64,000 nucleotides of DNA, taken from positions 22,258,001 to 22,322,000 of the forward strand of contig OX579639.1 in the NCBI GenBank assembly GCA_951230915.1. Reading direction: 5' to 3'. The stretch is from Antitrichia curtipendula (taxonomy: Eukaryota; Streptophyta; Bryopsida; Hypnales; Leucodontaceae). The position numbers were made by a program, and so were the translations under genes. Numbering within the stretch: position 1 is the first letter of the stretch; each line of letters begins with the position of its first letter. Shown here in pieces: positions 33,121-45,581 of this stretch. The notes under the pieces are model-generated. The model was not told the origin of the DNA, made no database searches, and was given only the letters and a program-made list of their open reading frames with translations.

Positions 33121-34916
33121 GCTTCACCCCCAAATTTCAAATTTTGTAGGGTATGTGCACCTATAATCATCAGTAATCACAACTGAGCATACTTCGTTAC
33201 TACGAATAAACATTATTATTTACATTGGATCTTGTTGGGAACTGAAAGAGGATTTTAACGCACTTCAGCAGGCATTATTTGGATACCATATGAATAAATT
33301 ATGAATTTTCAAAGTATTCTCTAGGTATATCCAAAACTTGATTAGCAGAGAAGAGCATTGAGCTTCACAAGCCCCTTGAACAAGGATTTTACTTTCAATT
33401 TTCTAGTGCACTCATAGTTGGCACTATTAGCAACTAATCATAATTTCTATTATTAAACATATAATATATTATTTTGGATTTTACTAGCAAGTGAGAGAAG
33501 AATCTTTAGCACTTCATCATACGTTATTGGGTCACCATATGAATAAGTTACAAATTTTCAAAATATTGTTTGTAGGTCTATCAAAAATTCAAATTAGGCT
33601 CTCAAAGGCTTTCATATTTTGATTGTGTGTGTCTTGTGTAATTAATATCTGAGTTATAGTGTTGGTTTTTTATCCCAAATGTATGTGTCGTATTTTTAAC
33701 AAATGATGATTATGGATGCACATAGTTATCTTTGTGTGTCTTGCAATCTTTGTTGGTGAGATTGAGTAATTTACATTCATAAATTTCTACATTATGGATG
33801 AAACATCGATTATGCATCCAAATGTATATACATTCATTAAAATGTAGTGGTGTCATCTTATTTTGAAAAAAAAAGAAAAGAATTTTGACATAAAAAATGA
33901 AAAATATTTTGCAATATTTTTTTCGTCATCACATTATAAAGAAAACCACCACCAAAGAAATCCTTGTTGACTTTGAATATTGTAGAATATAGTGACAATA
34001 AACACAAATTATCATCTCAAGTGTTGCAAAAAAATTTTGATCCGTTATGTTACAAATCTTCTACAATGAACTCCACTTAAGAAGACAAAATATACTTATT
34101 AACATGAATGTTTCATAAGGAGTTCAAACCCAACCATAAAGACAGAGAAATCTCCAAAGAGCACCTCCAAGCTCCATCTTCTATAGTAAAGACTATCAAT
34201 AAAGACTATTAGTGCTTAAGATAGACTAGGACTTTTTTTTCTATCTTTAGCTTTCTATCCTGGTTCTATCTAAAACCATCCACTGAAATAAAATTCCTAG
34301 TTATACTTCTCCAATCATATCTTATCCAATTCATCTTGTATTCAAATCTTGATTTTTCTACTTGGGGTTATCTAATTCCAAATTCCAACATACTTGTATT
34401 TAACTCCAGTGCCCTTGTCATCCAACTAGAGTTATCTAACTCCAGTGCACAAATCCACTATCTAGAGATATCTCTAGGCAATCTCTGCTTGTTCACTAGT
34501 GTACATTCCATCATGGATTAGTTCATCCATTAAATATCATGACACAATCATCATAAATTCTTTCATCTATCAATGCATTCATCCATCAAAGGTTGTGATA
34601 AGGGTCACAACACCTTCTTTTTGCAAGGCTAGGACCTAAAGCTCAATTTAGAAAGAGGATAACTTAATGCTGTTTGATTACATACAATTATGTATTATTG
34701 TCTTAGTTCTCAAAAAACATACAAACTAAATAAAAAAATTCAAATGCAATTTTGAATTAGAAACAAACTAAGGACCACGGAGAGAGTGACTTTCCTAACT
34801 TTTAGAATAACTCTATGGCAACCAATTTCAACTCAAAACTTGAAATTTGTCATTTTCTTAAAATCAGTATTTTAGCAACGTTTAGTTTTTAACATCCAAT
34901 ATCTCATATAAGTAGG
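33121..34916. other. AT-rich intergenic DNA with family F remnants
   Basis: Two diverged direct repeats at about 33225-33335 and 33470-33575 share GAG-A-GAAT-TT-ACGCACTT and CCATATGAATAA-TTA--AATTTTCAAA-TATT. They resemble the interior of family F. The rest, to 34916, shows nothing I can identify. Confidence 0.45.
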
Positions 34917-36116
34917 TTAATCTTGTAATGACCCAACAGCCTAAAAGTCTCTAATGAATGACAAGAATCCTTCTATATAAGACAAAAGTACAAATATTAA
35001 TATTTGGAATCTTGTGTGGAATGGAGAAGTCTTGCACAATAGGTTGACCTCCAATAAGTGCTCTTGGGTTTTCTTAACCCTAGACCGCCCATGGCCGTTT
35101 TGGGTAAAAAACATCCTAGCTTTTGAAGTGCTATAAATCTAAATGTGACTAAGTAATAAAGATCTTAACCGTACAATCATGTAGTACACATGTTGTAGAT
35201 GTCATGGATCAAATTTGAAGTCATTTGACGGTGTAGATTGCAAGATTATAATGTTTTAGTGTTGAAAAAGAATGCTGAAATTTTCCTAAAAACACATTTA
35301 GAGGCCACATTTGATTTCTAAACCTAATCCAATGAAAAAACTTTGAGCTACAAAGTGATTCAAAACCAGGATATAAACACATTAGTGAAAAAAAATATTA
35401 TTCAATTGACTCAATGTGTTTGCAAAATGGCTTGCAAATGTCAAAAATAGGCAAGAAAAGTTGCAAAAAACACATCTAGGGCTGAACCTCCTTCTACTAA
35501 AATGCTTCTCAGTCATTCATAAATTCTTGGATTTGTATAAAAATTTAGCCCCACAAACTAGACTAGTATGCGCAACTTTTACAATTTGTATTTATTGAAA
35601 ACGGACATTTTATGAAGAAGATACAAGCCGCCGAAGTTCACTATAGTCCATAAATGGCGGGATTTTGAATTTTGAATTGCTTTCAAACATTCAAAACAAC
35701 TTGTATTGACAAGAAAATTTCACCACAATAACTAGAATTCAAGGAAAACACAACCCAACAAATTTTATTGAAATCGAACATTGGATGAAGGAGATACAAG
35801 ACCCCGAAATTGCAGCCATGAAGTACACTTTGGTGAATCAAATTGAGCCTATGAACTTTGATTGGCTTCCAGAAAATCATTACCTCTTGGATTGATCTGA
35901 AATTTTACCACACAAACTAGAAGAAAAGGCGCAACTTTTCCAACAAGTTTTATTGAATTTCAACATTGGATGCAAAAGTTACAGTACTTTGAATTTAACT
36001 TAAAACTATGTGAGGACACTTTTTGTCCTCTTGGGTGGTCTAGGGTTAAGCACATAATTCACACAATACCCCCAAAATGATTTCCACAATGACCAATCTC
36101 AATATTCCAAGGTTAA
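34917..36116 (+). mobile_element. Family C MITE split by a family B insertion
   Basis: The left part (34917-35077) follows family C (GAATCCTTCTATATAAGAC, CTTGCACAATAGGTTGACC). The right part (36046-36116, GCACATAATTCACACAA through CAAGGTTAA) continues it. Without the insert the two parts would join across one TTAA, as they do in the copies at 3228, 39696 and 59797. Confidence 0.8.
35074..36049 (+). mobile_element. 968-bp TTAA-flanked element, family B, nested
   Basis: The element core 35078-36045 starts CCCTAGACCGCCCA and ends TGGGTGGTCTAGGG, a 14-bp inverted repeat with one mismatch. TTAA lies immediately outside at 35074-35077 and 36046-36049. It has no long frame. Internal words such as GGTGTAGATTGCAAGATTATAATG-like sequence recur in families A and D, so the three are related. 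It is inserted into a family C element whose unoccupied paralogues carry one TTAA. Confidence 0.85.
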
Positions 36117-37795
36117 CAATTTTATGAATAGGAAGCATCGTTTGGAATTTGTTTTTGAGTTTTGCCAACTATTTTCCTTTTACCTCCCACATTAAAACGT
36201 TTTTTTCAAGTACCAAGTCCAATTTTTTTTTCTCTATTTTTTACTCCAAGTAGAATTTTAAAAGATTTTTTCACCTACCTTTTTCCAATGAATGTTTTCA
36301 AAACTGCAACCATATTTTTTTCCCCAAAAAATTCCACCAGCTAACAGTTAACTAACCGTCAATCCTCCCCAACCATTGATTGGAAGAACTCATTGTGTCT
36401 GTTTTTCCTCCACGTAGGAACTTTCCAGTTTTCAGAACCTTCTTGTACGGGTAGAAAAATGCAGACTTATTTCTCATTCTCCAACTGGTAAGTTATGGAG
36501 CATCCGTGTAGAAAATTGAATGTCGGTCTGTCACCCACCCTTTCCTGCATCGCAAACCCTCTCACTCCGCGTCCGATCTCTTCTGGAAAGAGCACTGGAC
36601 ATGGTCAGAAGTATTTCAGAGCGACAAACATCTGTGCCATGCATAGCAATTCGTACTGGATGTTATCGGCAGTACTTCGTACCGATTGTCAGTACTGACA
36701 CAAGATCACCTGTAGGACGGGATGACTCCATGACAAAAGACAAGTGTCTTAACAACTGTCCGTTTCTACAACAGCTGACAAAAAATGGTAAATAAAATAA
36801 AATAAAATTCTAACTCCAAAACACCGCCAATCTGCCCTCAACAACACCAACCTCTGCATTCAAGGATCATGTCAAACAACCAGAGTGTCAGAGTTTCAAG
36901 TGAAGAAGCCCTTTGGCACAAGAGTATCATACATGGATTTCACAACAAGTGGAAAATATTACATATCAGAAGAAAACTTTGCAGATTAGGTGCAAGTTCC
37001 ATTCAAATTCCAAACATCCATGTGTCTTCAACATACAACAACATGCAATTTTGTCATGTAGTGCCATCATGTGAAAATTGAAGTACTCCAAGAGTTGGGC
37101 AAGAGTGGGTGAATGCCAAAAGAATTTCTTATAATGATAGGTTGGTGACTACACTCAGTAAGAATAAATGATTTTGGAAATTAGCTGGATCATAAGGACA
37201 AAAGTCCTTGCTGGTGGAAATTACGTCAGGACATTGATGCTCTAGTAGGTGAGAAGTAAGAAGGGCTTAATCAACCATTGATCAACAGAAAATAGTTTGT
37301 CAAACTCATGACTATCCAAATTTCTGCTATTGAAATACTTACAGTAAAATTACTCCATCAAGCACAACTGGGAATTCTCCCTTTAGCCAATTGACAAACT
37401 CACAATTGAGTATTTCGAAGAGCACTCCCGTGTCAATGTACCCCCAGCAAATGGGAAAAGCTATTGACATGGGACTTGGTATTAATAAAATTGAGCACAG
37501 AGGTCATCATCGCAGTCTCTAAAATCTTGACCAACTGGGTCTGCTAAGAAAATTTCTTCACGTTCCGAATAAAATTACAAAGTTCAACAATGGAGCTTTT
37601 CCAGGAACAATGGGTGCCTGTCCACTGCTTGAACCACCAAACAATTGCCAAGAACCTACAACTAAGAATCAACCCTACGAGAATCAACTCTCACCGAGAT
37701 TCACCAAAACTGTCCTGGGGACGAAAGTAAGAAACCACCTGGTGTGGTTTCCTTCATGAATGGTCTCTTCATAAAATAAAATAATGAGCTACCAT
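36117..37795. other. Intergenic region downstream of the KCS gene
   Basis: GC content is moderate from about 36480 onward. Frames of 60-90 codons at 36495-36795 and 36869-37081 show no recognisable motif. The part nearest 37795 should include the KCS 3' UTR. Confidence 0.4.
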
Positions 37796-39358
37796 CTACG
37801 AAATGTTCGCATAAGTGGGTACAACAACAGGCAACTTGTCAATGCAATCCGACCACGGGCTATACTGCGGGGGCTTCACAGTGCGAAGCGCTCTCCACAC
37901 AGCGCTGTTACACTTGAACCCTGAACCAAACGCAATTTGCCATACCTTGTCACCCCGACGCACTCGCCCTTTCGCTTCAGTGTAGGCAAGCTCATACCAA
38001 GGGGAACTGCTCGAAGTGTTGCCAAATCTGTACAATGTCATCCTCGACGGCTCCATGTGCCACTCGGACAGTTGCAAGTTCTTCTCCATCTCGTCCAAAA
38101 CAGCTCGTCCGCCCGCGTGGATACAAAAATGATCGAAGGCAAGCTTGAAATCAGGAATATAGGGTTTCACCTTCATGTTCAGGAACTTCCTCGCCACCAG
38201 CGTTGCGAAAAAGAGGATCTGCTCCGAAAGAGGGAGCACAAGGGGACCTAACGTTGTGATATTCGCCTTCAACGCATCGCCTGCTACGCCCATAAGGTCC
38301 CGGGAAAGAGACACCCCCATGGTGCCTTCCGAATCTTCTTCTTGAAACACACACCGAAAACACTTCTCGTCTGCGCCTTTGTGAGTCCTCACGGTATGCA
38401 CAAGCTCATACTTCGCCCGCCTCCTCGCGGACCTTTTGTTGGAGAGTAGAATAGCCGCGCCTCCCATTCGAAAGATGCAGTTCGACACCAGCTTCGACCT
38501 ATCGTTCCCGAAGTACCAGTTCAGAGTGATATTCTCCATGGAAACCACGATGGCGTTGGAGCCCCCGTGCACTTGAAGCAAGTCTTTCGCAAGATCAATC
38601 GCAATCACCCCCGCGGAGCATCCCATACCGCCCAGATTCAAACTCTGAACGTTCCCGCGCATCTTGTAATGGTTCACGATCATCGCCGAAAGCGATGGCG
38701 TGGGATTGAACAAACTGCAGTTGACAATCAAAACACCAATATCCTTCGGCTTCACCCCCGTTTTCTCGAAAAGCTCGTCCAGCGCCCCAAACATCACTTG
38801 CTCCGCCTCCATCCGCGCCTCTTTCATACACGGGTTCGGCGGGGTGCTCACCACAGCCCGCGGCAAGTACGTCTCCTGCCCCAACCCCGACCTCTCGATG
38901 ATCTTCTTCTGAAACTCCATGCTCTTCTCATCGAACTTCCCGGCTTCCACCGATCGCTGAATAAACGTCTGCATCGTGACTTTCCGCTCCACCTCGGGTT
39001 TGTAACAGGCGAAGTCCACAAGATACACCGGGCGAGGACGCGACATGAAGTACAAAGTCGCCACAAAGACCAGCGCACCGGAGCAAGCCAACACCGACAC
39101 CAAGTTGTACTGAAGGTGCGTCCATAGCTGCACAATGTCGTCCCGTCCCAAACGACCAAACTCGGCGGCGACGGCGAGCAGGAGGGGAAGCACGAACAAG
39201 AAAAGAGCGTGAGAAACCACGTAGTGGTACCCCAGCTTCACGTACTTGAGATTCACCGACTGGAGAAAATCGGGCAAGCGCTGGCGCACGCGAATCTGGA
39301 CTGCAGGCCCAGGTTCGCCATCGGGAATGCGGGCGTAAACAGAATCAGACGACGCCAT
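37796..39358 (-). CDS. 3-Ketoacyl-CoA synthase (FAE1-type KCS), intact single exon
   Basis: The product has 520 residues from ATG 39358 (the frame extends upstream only to a GTG). It is the condensing enzyme of the ER fatty-acid elongase, joining malonyl-CoA to long-chain acyl-CoA for waxes, cutin, suberin and sphingolipids. Two hydrophobic segments (about 46-66 and 85-105) anchor it, followed by the FAE1/CUT1 domain. The catalytic triad is present: C247 in GGMGCSAG, H414 in HFCIHAGG and N447 in [11 protein letters not shown]. Their spacings are those of characterised KCS enzymes. Length is typical (about 490-530), there is no intron, and codon use is GC-rich. Chain-length specificity cannot be told from the sequence. 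Confidence 0.96.
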   Translation of the reverse strand: MASSDSVYARIPDGEPGPAVQIRVRQRLPDFLQSVNLKYVKLGYHYVVSHALFLFVLPLLLAVAAEFGRLGRDDIVQLWTHLQYNLVSVLACSGALVFVATLYFMSRPRPVYLVDFACYKPEVERKVTMQTFIQRSVEAGKFDEKSMEFQKKIIERSGLGQETYLPRAVVSTPPNPCMKEARMEAEQVMFGALDELFEKTGVKPKDIGVLIVNCSLFNPTPSLSAMIVNHYKMRGNVQSLNLGGMGCSAGVIAIDLAKDLLQVHGGSNAIVVSMENITLNWYFGNDRSKLVSNCIFRMGGAAILLSNKRSARRRAKYELVHTVRTHKGADEKCFRCVFQEEDSEGTMGVSLSRDLMGVAGDALKANITTLGPLVLPLSEQILFFATLVARKFLNMKVKPYIPDFKLAFDHFCIHAGGRAVLDEMEKNLQLSEWHMEPSRMTLYRFGNTSSSSPWYELAYTEAKGRVRRGDKVWQIAFGSGFKCNSAVWRALRTVKPPQYSPWSDCIDKLPVVVPTYANIS

Positions 39359-39695
39359 AGCCAACACTTCCCCCACAAGCAGTGCGACAACGGACTACTG
39401 TCTTGCAACAACAGACTGCGACACAAGCCTCGATAGACGAACTTAAGTAGAGTGGCCCGTGCGAATGGAGCGAAAAGCGGCCTTTCGACGTTCCATATGC
39501 GCCTCGCGAAGCCCGCGGCCGCCCTGCTGGCTGGGATGGAACGCGCAACAGCGGCAGAACGCGTGTTACGTCAGGCAGACCTGCTTTTCACCCCGCTTGA
39601 GGAATACCGAAGCAGGCAAATAAATTCTGACGAATTAGAGACAGAATCTGACCTGGCAACCTGGCACTGGCTAAGCGTAGTAACTACTTTAACTT
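39359..39695 (-). promoter_or_regulatory. Promoter/5' UTR region of the KCS gene
   Basis: A GC-rich segment upstream of the KCS ATG ends where a TTAA MITE begins at 39696. No convincing TATA box was found by eye. The short GC-rich promoter is therefore bounded by a transposon about 340 bp from the start codon. Confidence 0.45.
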
Positions 39696-39915
39696 TTAAC
39701 CCTTTAAACGACGGGCCCATAACCGTGGAAACCACCTGTTTTGTCACCGTGTGAATTGTTGCATTAAAATAATGCAAAAGCACTCATTGGAAGACAAACT
39801 ATTGTAGACGATCTTCCCTTTTCACACAAAATTGGGATGATGAATAGTTGCACTTCTGACCTACATGGAAAGATTCATCGGCCAAAAAACGTCCTTGGCA
39901 GGGCTTATGGGTTAA
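39696..39915 (-). mobile_element. Family C TTAA MITE, copy 6 (220 bp)
   Basis: It begins TTAACCCTTTAAACGACGGG and ends GGCTTATGGGTTAA, with TTAA at both extremities. The interior is the reverse complement of the family C consensus (CACCGTGTGAATTG, GCAAAAGCACTCATTGG, GATGAATAGTTGCAC). It lies upstream of the KCS gene. Confidence 0.78.
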
Positions 39916-40705
39916 AGAACATTGGAGGGCCTAGAAAGGTTGTCCAAACTTGGATCTTGGAATCTTTCTTGACCCTCAAAAGCCCAAAGGATCCAGACCA
40001 AAACACAAATGTGTTATAAAAGTTAAGTTCTATAACTTTTTTGAAGTTTGCATCAAAAGAAGATAATGTGAAGCATAAAAAGTAGAAAGTATTTGTATGG
40101 TCAAAATCATGAAACTATTTTTAGATTTTCTTCAAATGAATTTTGAAGATATAATTCCAAAAGTTTACCAATAACACTATTTCTATTTTTAGCATTTGAA
40201 TTTTTTTTTATTGGTCAAAATTGTGGTTTCTATTGATTTGTGAAAAAATGCATAAGATCCAATAAAGTGAACACCAACACTTTTCCCAAATATTAATAAA
40301 AATTTAATAGTAGACAAATACTAAAGACTTTGTGCTATTTTTCTTACGATTTTTGTTTGACCATAGCAATATTAGTTTTGAATAGAATTATTGAAAGACA
40401 ATCCAACCTTTTGGAAAATAAAATAAAATTGAAAAAACGTTAAATGGACATCATCCAGCTTGCCCAAATGATGAATCGGTGATGAGCTTCGGTACTCTTG
40501 AAGGCTACGGGCAACCTCAAAGCCAATACTCAAATTTATTATCAAACATTCTAATGCCGAAATTATAAATTCAAAATTGTGATTCATAACCCAAGACTCA
40601 CTTAAATTGACAGATGCATCTTATGAAGACAAAGAGAATGATACCAAAGAAGCTCACTTCTAGTTGAGTACAAAATAAATTTTCTAGAGATTCTTTAAAA
40701 ACCAT
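39916..40705. other. AT-rich spacer, nothing recognised
   Basis: No supported frame or element boundary until the CACTA terminus at 40706. The last three bases, CAT (40703-40705), are the target duplication of that element. Confidence 0.5.
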
Positions 40706-40729
40706 CACTACAAGAAAACGAGGGGTTCT

Positions 40730-41945
40730 GCGATTGCACTGTGCAACTCATTTTGTAGTTGTATACATCGTTTGCAACTAGGTGATAATCTGGAGCCCGC
40801 AGTTGCAGTGGACAAGTTGCATGAGTTGCAGTGTAGTCGCAATTTTTTCATGTCATCGGACAGTATTCAAAAAACTTCATCGACGAATTGTTCTGACGTG
40901 GAGTTTATTGCCACGTAAGGTCAAGTCCTACATTCAATACTTTAGGCACTTGTAGTCGACTTCTTTGCAACTAACATACATTCGCATATGACTTATCATA
41001 TGCAACTTGTTCACAATTTCTTTGCAACTTGACTGTGTTGATGTATGACTTCTTTGCCACTACTATGCAACTACATTTGGATTTGCGACTAGTTTCTGAT
41101 GTGTCAAACTACTCATCAACTGTGCGACTTTTATGCGACAAGTTTCTAACTCATGTGCTACTCCTTTGCTACTTCTAAGCAACTTCTGTATAGCTCCTAC
41201 GCAATTGATAGTCAACTCACATACAATTAATTTGCAACTCAAAACCAACTTCTGTATAGCTCCTACGCAATTGATAGTCAACTTACATACAATTAATTTG
41301 CAACTCAAAACCAACTCACATACAACTCATTTGGAGCTCAAAGCCAACTCATATACAACTAGTTTGAAACTCAATGCCAACTTCCGTGCAACTCATTTGC
41401 TAAAAAAACTTTGCCTCGGGCAACTCGTTTGCAACACATTGCCAACTTATATGCTACCAATTTCCAACTCAGAGCCAATTCAAATGCAACTAGTCTTCAA
41501 CTCAAAACCAACTTACATGAAACTAGTTTGCAACTCAAAGCCAACTCAGATGCAACTAGTTTGCCACTTTAAGCCAACTCATCTGGAAATAGTTTACAAC
41601 TCTAAACCAACTCACATACAACTAGTTTGCAACTCAAAGCCAACTCAAAAGCAACTCTTTTGCAAAAGAAGGCCTACTCAAAGGCAACTAGTTCGCAACT
41701 CAGAGCCAACTCAAGAGCAACTACGTTGCAACTCGAAGCCAACTCCCATACAATTAGTTTACAACTGAGAACTGACTCACATACATCTAATTTGCAACTC
41801 AAAGCCAACTTAAGGCCAACTGACATACAACTAGTTTGTAACTAAGAGCTGACTGATATACAACTAGTTTGCAACTGAGAGCTGACTCAAGTACAACTAG
41901 TTTACAACTAAAAACTAACTCACATACTACTAGTTTGCACTGCAT
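40730..41945 (+). repeat. Left subterminal array of the CACTA element (CAACT-AGTTTGCAACTCAAAGC)
   Basis: About 30-bp units built from GCAACTAGTTTGCAACTCA-AGCCAACTCA occur more than 20 times between about 41040 and 41945, with sparser motifs before. The array keeps a long chance frame (41133-41768) of low-complexity Gln/Leu/Thr/Ser composition, which I do not regard as a gene. In CACTA elements subterminal motifs bind the TNPA-type protein. Confidence 0.85.
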
Positions 41946-43617
41946 TCCAAAAACCCTTGTTACTAAGGGAATTCCCCACATATTCAAACTCAAGATCCAT
42001 AATATCTCTGAGCTTTTTCAAAGTTTGTGGCCTATGTTTATCCCAGTGAATAACACTCATATCAAGTATCAAAGGGGCAAAGGCCCTCATAGTTCGGTCC
42101 TAAGTAGTCTTCCCAGAAGAAGAGGCATCAATTTGACCATTTCACTTCACATGTAATTCATTTGGTATTTTGCCATTATTGCTTCTTTCTTCTGCTTTCT
42201 TCTCTAACTCTCTGTACCTCTTGCGCTTAGTAGAACGTCCACCACTCTCTGACTGACACACCACTTCTTGTGATTGTACATGCCCTTGCTACAAAGCTGA
42301 AATAGGGGGAACATGAAATTCAACCATTGCCCGTTGTAGAGGTTCGGTAGGTGGTGGTGGTATGGACTGTGGTGGTACCCATTGCCACTGTCCAGCTGGG
42401 CTTTGGTGCATTGGTTGTCTTGCAAATCCACCATAATGAGAAGGCGAAGATCTCTTTCTGCTACCAGAGGCTTATCCGTATACGCGACTATCATCCTCTT
42501 CAAATTGATTGTCTTCATTCCCTGAAAGAATACAACAACATTAGTAGTATTAAAAATAATGTACAAAAGAGAAATTTCTTATCATTGAATCTTTGTTTTC
42601 TTTAAAAAAAGTTCATTTCCATAAAAAAAAATTCAATTCATCTTCTTCAGTACTGTGAGAGTCCTCTGAAGCCAACATGTCATCTTCAGCACTTGCATCT
42701 TCACTGATAGCTTTTAGATCTTCACTGCTAACTCTAGCACTCTTCTGTGTGGGCAATGCTGGAGCTCGAGTATGCTGTTCTTGCACACTTTTGCGCTTTG
42801 CAATTGAAGCTCCCCTGCAAACCAACCAACATTATAGCTTTAAAAAAAAAGGATATAAAAATAATCATCTATTTTTGGAGCCACATAATACATGAAGATT
42901 TCTGACATTACTTCGGATACTATGCTATGTTGTGTCTATTTTGCAACTACATGGCAAGTAGCAACTGCATGCCAACTAGCTTGCAACTACATGGCAACTA
43001 ATTGGTAATTAGCTTGCAACTACATAGCAACTAGTTTGCAACTTCAATTACCTCTATAATGCTACAGCAACTTCTTACAAAAACTACTGAAATACTAGGA
43101 AACAAAAATATTGCGACCACCTAATCTTAAACATCATTGGAAGACTAAAGACAATCTCCTAATTTTAGAAAGGCCCTTACAGTTCCTTTGATGTTGCTTT
43201 TATAGGTTGTATTTGTACTGCTAGCTCCACCACTCTAGCATCTCGATGCAATTCCCTCTCCATTTTCTCATAGTCAATAGAATCAGTGCCAAGTGATTCT
43301 CATTCACCTACCTAAGAAGTCAAGATAATGGTTCAATGAACAATTACTACTTCATGCAACTCTTCAAGAACTCTTTCTATCGCCAGCACAAAAGAATGCA
43401 TAAAGAAAACTATTGTTCTATGTTGTTTGCAAATTGGCTTGAATAGTTCAAAATCTCACAAACTCTACAAACTTGAAAACCATTATCATTAATTGTAAAT
43501 GGCATAGCCAATTCCACACAAAACATTAGTTCCGTGAGTTTTTGCTTAGGACTACACCTATCACCAAAGTACTTTATCAAAAATGATTTAAGATTTCTAA
43601 ATCAATAAATGCATTCG
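41946..43617 (-). other. CACTA interior with possible remnants of an accessory gene
   Basis: Minus-strand open stretches at 42204-42566 and 42613-42825 (the latter acidic, Ser/Glu/Asp-rich) could be exons of a TNPA-like gene, but no defining motif is visible. More GCAACTA motifs occur at 42945-43035. Confidence 0.3.
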
Positions 43618-43689
43618 TCATTTCCATTTGAAGCCTAAGGAAGCCAAAAAGTCTCGCAGAGAAACACCTCCACCGCAAGCTTCTGCTCC

Positions 43690-43930
43690 CTGTGAACTCC
43701 ACTCTTCTCGCAGAACCCTCCTCTCGCAGAACCCTCTTCTCGCACAGAACCCTCCGCTCCGCTCGCAGAACCCTCTTCTTGCACAGAACCCTCCTCTCGC
43801 AGAACCCTCTTCTCGCAAAGAACCCTCCGCTCCGCTCGCAGAACCCTCTTCTCGCACAGAACCCTCCGCTCCGCTCGCAGAACCCTCTTCTCGCACAGAA
43901 CCCTCCGCTCCGCTCACAGAACCTTCTACT
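43690..43930 (+). repeat. GC-rich minisatellite (CTCGCAGAACCCTCTT units)
   Basis: Units of TCGCAGAACCCTC with longer composites (TTCTCGCACAGAACCCTCCGCTCCG, about 39-48 bp) are repeated about ten times. The repeat keeps frames open on both strands, which explains the long low-complexity open stretches here. It lies inside the CACTA element. Confidence 0.85.
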
Positions 43931-44203
43931 TGCAGAACCCTAGCAAGATGGATGGATGAGAGAGATGAGAGTTGCAACTCACTTTGGATGGATGGAGGGA
44001 TGAGACTTGGAATTCCTATTTATTCTACATAAAATTCTCAATCTCTTCAAAGATTCTCAGAATTTAATGTATATTGAATGTGCAATTACAAAGTGTACAA
44101 TTAGAGAGGTTTGATTGCAGATAAGAAATAATAGAGGTGAGATCATGTCGAAATAACTCAAATACAAACTCACCATCCTGAACAAACGCACCATTCCCAA
44201 GTA

Positions 44204-44345
44204 CACTACAAGAAAATGAGGGATTTAGGGTTCATCAGGGTCTCAACGTTGCTACAAAACGTTGTCCAACGTTTCGGAACATGTTTGTTGAAACCGTTGT
44301 ATGTTTGTTGATGCATGTTTGCTAAAAAATTGTGCTCAAGCATAT
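44204..44345 (+). mobile_element. Left end of a second, nested CACTA element
   Basis: CACTACAAGAAAATGAGGG is followed by repeated CAACGTT/GTTTGTTGA motifs, a different subterminal motif from the host element. A matching right end was not found, so the copy appears truncated. Confidence 0.5.
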
Positions 44346-44844
44346 TCCTAAACGGCATGCTTGTTGAAAATCTTTACTAATCTCTCCAAGTTATAATGCA
44401 CATACCCCGTATACTCTTTTCCAAATTTCCGCAACCACTTTCAGGTCACTATTGTCATCATGATGCATCTTAGAAATATCAGGTGTCCTGCAAGACAACC
44501 CATATCACTATCAATGCCTCGCAAACAATGTCGCACAAAATCCTACATCCAATGTTGACATCAATAAATCAATCCTACTATGCACTCAAAAAAAGATTGT
44601 ATTTTCACACCAAGTGATCATGACAAATACCACTACATATCGTGCTTGTTTCTAAGAGATTCTATAGAGGAATAACAATGACATCAAGAGTAGTGCAACA
44701 CGGTGAAGAACTGAGGATCACCAGAGAGAAGGATGAAAAAAAATACAAGATGGATTCTCGGGATGGAAAAAAAACAAAATGCGGTAGCTTCTTACAGGCT
44801 ACAGAGACGCTGATATGGTCAAGAAATAACAAATCGAGGTATTA

Positions 44845-44973
44845 TACACACCAACAGACAAGCAGCCAGTTGACATCATGACCAAGCCACTTGGACGGAT
44901 CAAGTTTATTGAATGCATAAAGTTACTCAATCTCATCGACGCCTCTGTGACGAACTTTCATTCCAAAACCTAG
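44845..44973 (+). pseudogene. Ty1/Copia polyprotein C-terminal remnant
   Basis: The frame from about 44843 reads TPTDKQPVDIMTKPLGRIKF and continues to TAG at 44971-44973. The DI-TKPL motif is the conserved end of the Copia RNase H region. Upstream reverse transcriptase and integrase are absent, so this is a short tail fragment nested in the CACTA element. Confidence 0.7.
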
Positions 44974-45221
44974 TGCTCTAGTTTTGCTAGATAACTCTCT
45001 GCCTCTTTCAAAGTCTTAAAACTTTTGAACTCCTGACCCTTATAACCATTTACTTGCCGCTTACACGTCTCCCAATTATCATACACTCTAGGTCGGAACC
45101 CCTTTCTCATTGCATAGAATTTCTTTGGCTCAATTCTTCCATCTCCAAAATATGCGTCGACAGGGAAGGAATGTACAATATTTGGCTCGCGGACCGCAGA
45201 AGACTCCACAATAGCCCTCAC
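44970..45221 (-). pseudogene. RNase H1 N-terminal (viroplasmin-like, hybrid-binding) domain fragment
   Basis: The segment FYAMRKGFRPRVYDNWETCK followed by QVNGYKG-EFKSFKTLKEAESYL matches the small domain found at the N-terminus of eukaryotic RNase H1 and in caulimovirus inclusion-body proteins. That domain binds RNA:DNA hybrids. The frame begins at a non-ATG codon and no catalytic RNase H domain is attached. Its stop overlaps the Copia remnant's stop tail-to-tail. It was probably carried by a retroelement or captured by the CACTA element. Confidence 0.7.
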
Positions 45222-45581
45222 TTCTCAAACCGCAAGAACCGAGATAGGCAAATCCAACACTTCATCTTCAAGTCGACACCACAATCGTGCACAAAGAATA
45301 TCGCAACTAGAATGGAACTAAAATGCAACTAAAATGCAAGTATTGTCACTTCAAAATTAATGTCTGAGGTAGTTGGATGGAATTGACCATCTATAGTATT
45401 TGCTACTAGGAAATCTTTACATTTGTGGTTTTGAACTTCTATCTTGTATGTGCATGAAGTGGAAGGAAGAATGTGAAATTGATCCAAGTACAGCACCGCT
45501 TGATGTGTGGATAAGAACTGTTGTTTGCAATAGTAATGCAATAGTAGTGTTGATGCTCATACTCCGGAGGACAGAGATAGA

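Noticed and set aside
41133..41768. 211-codon open frame rich in Gln, Thr and Leu
   Set aside because: It is the translation of the CACTA subterminal repeat array; the repetition explains the lack of stops and no domain is present.
43618..44032. Long frames on both strands rich in Gly/Glu/Ser or Pro/Ser
   Set aside because: They are products of the GC-rich minisatellite, open in several frames at once.
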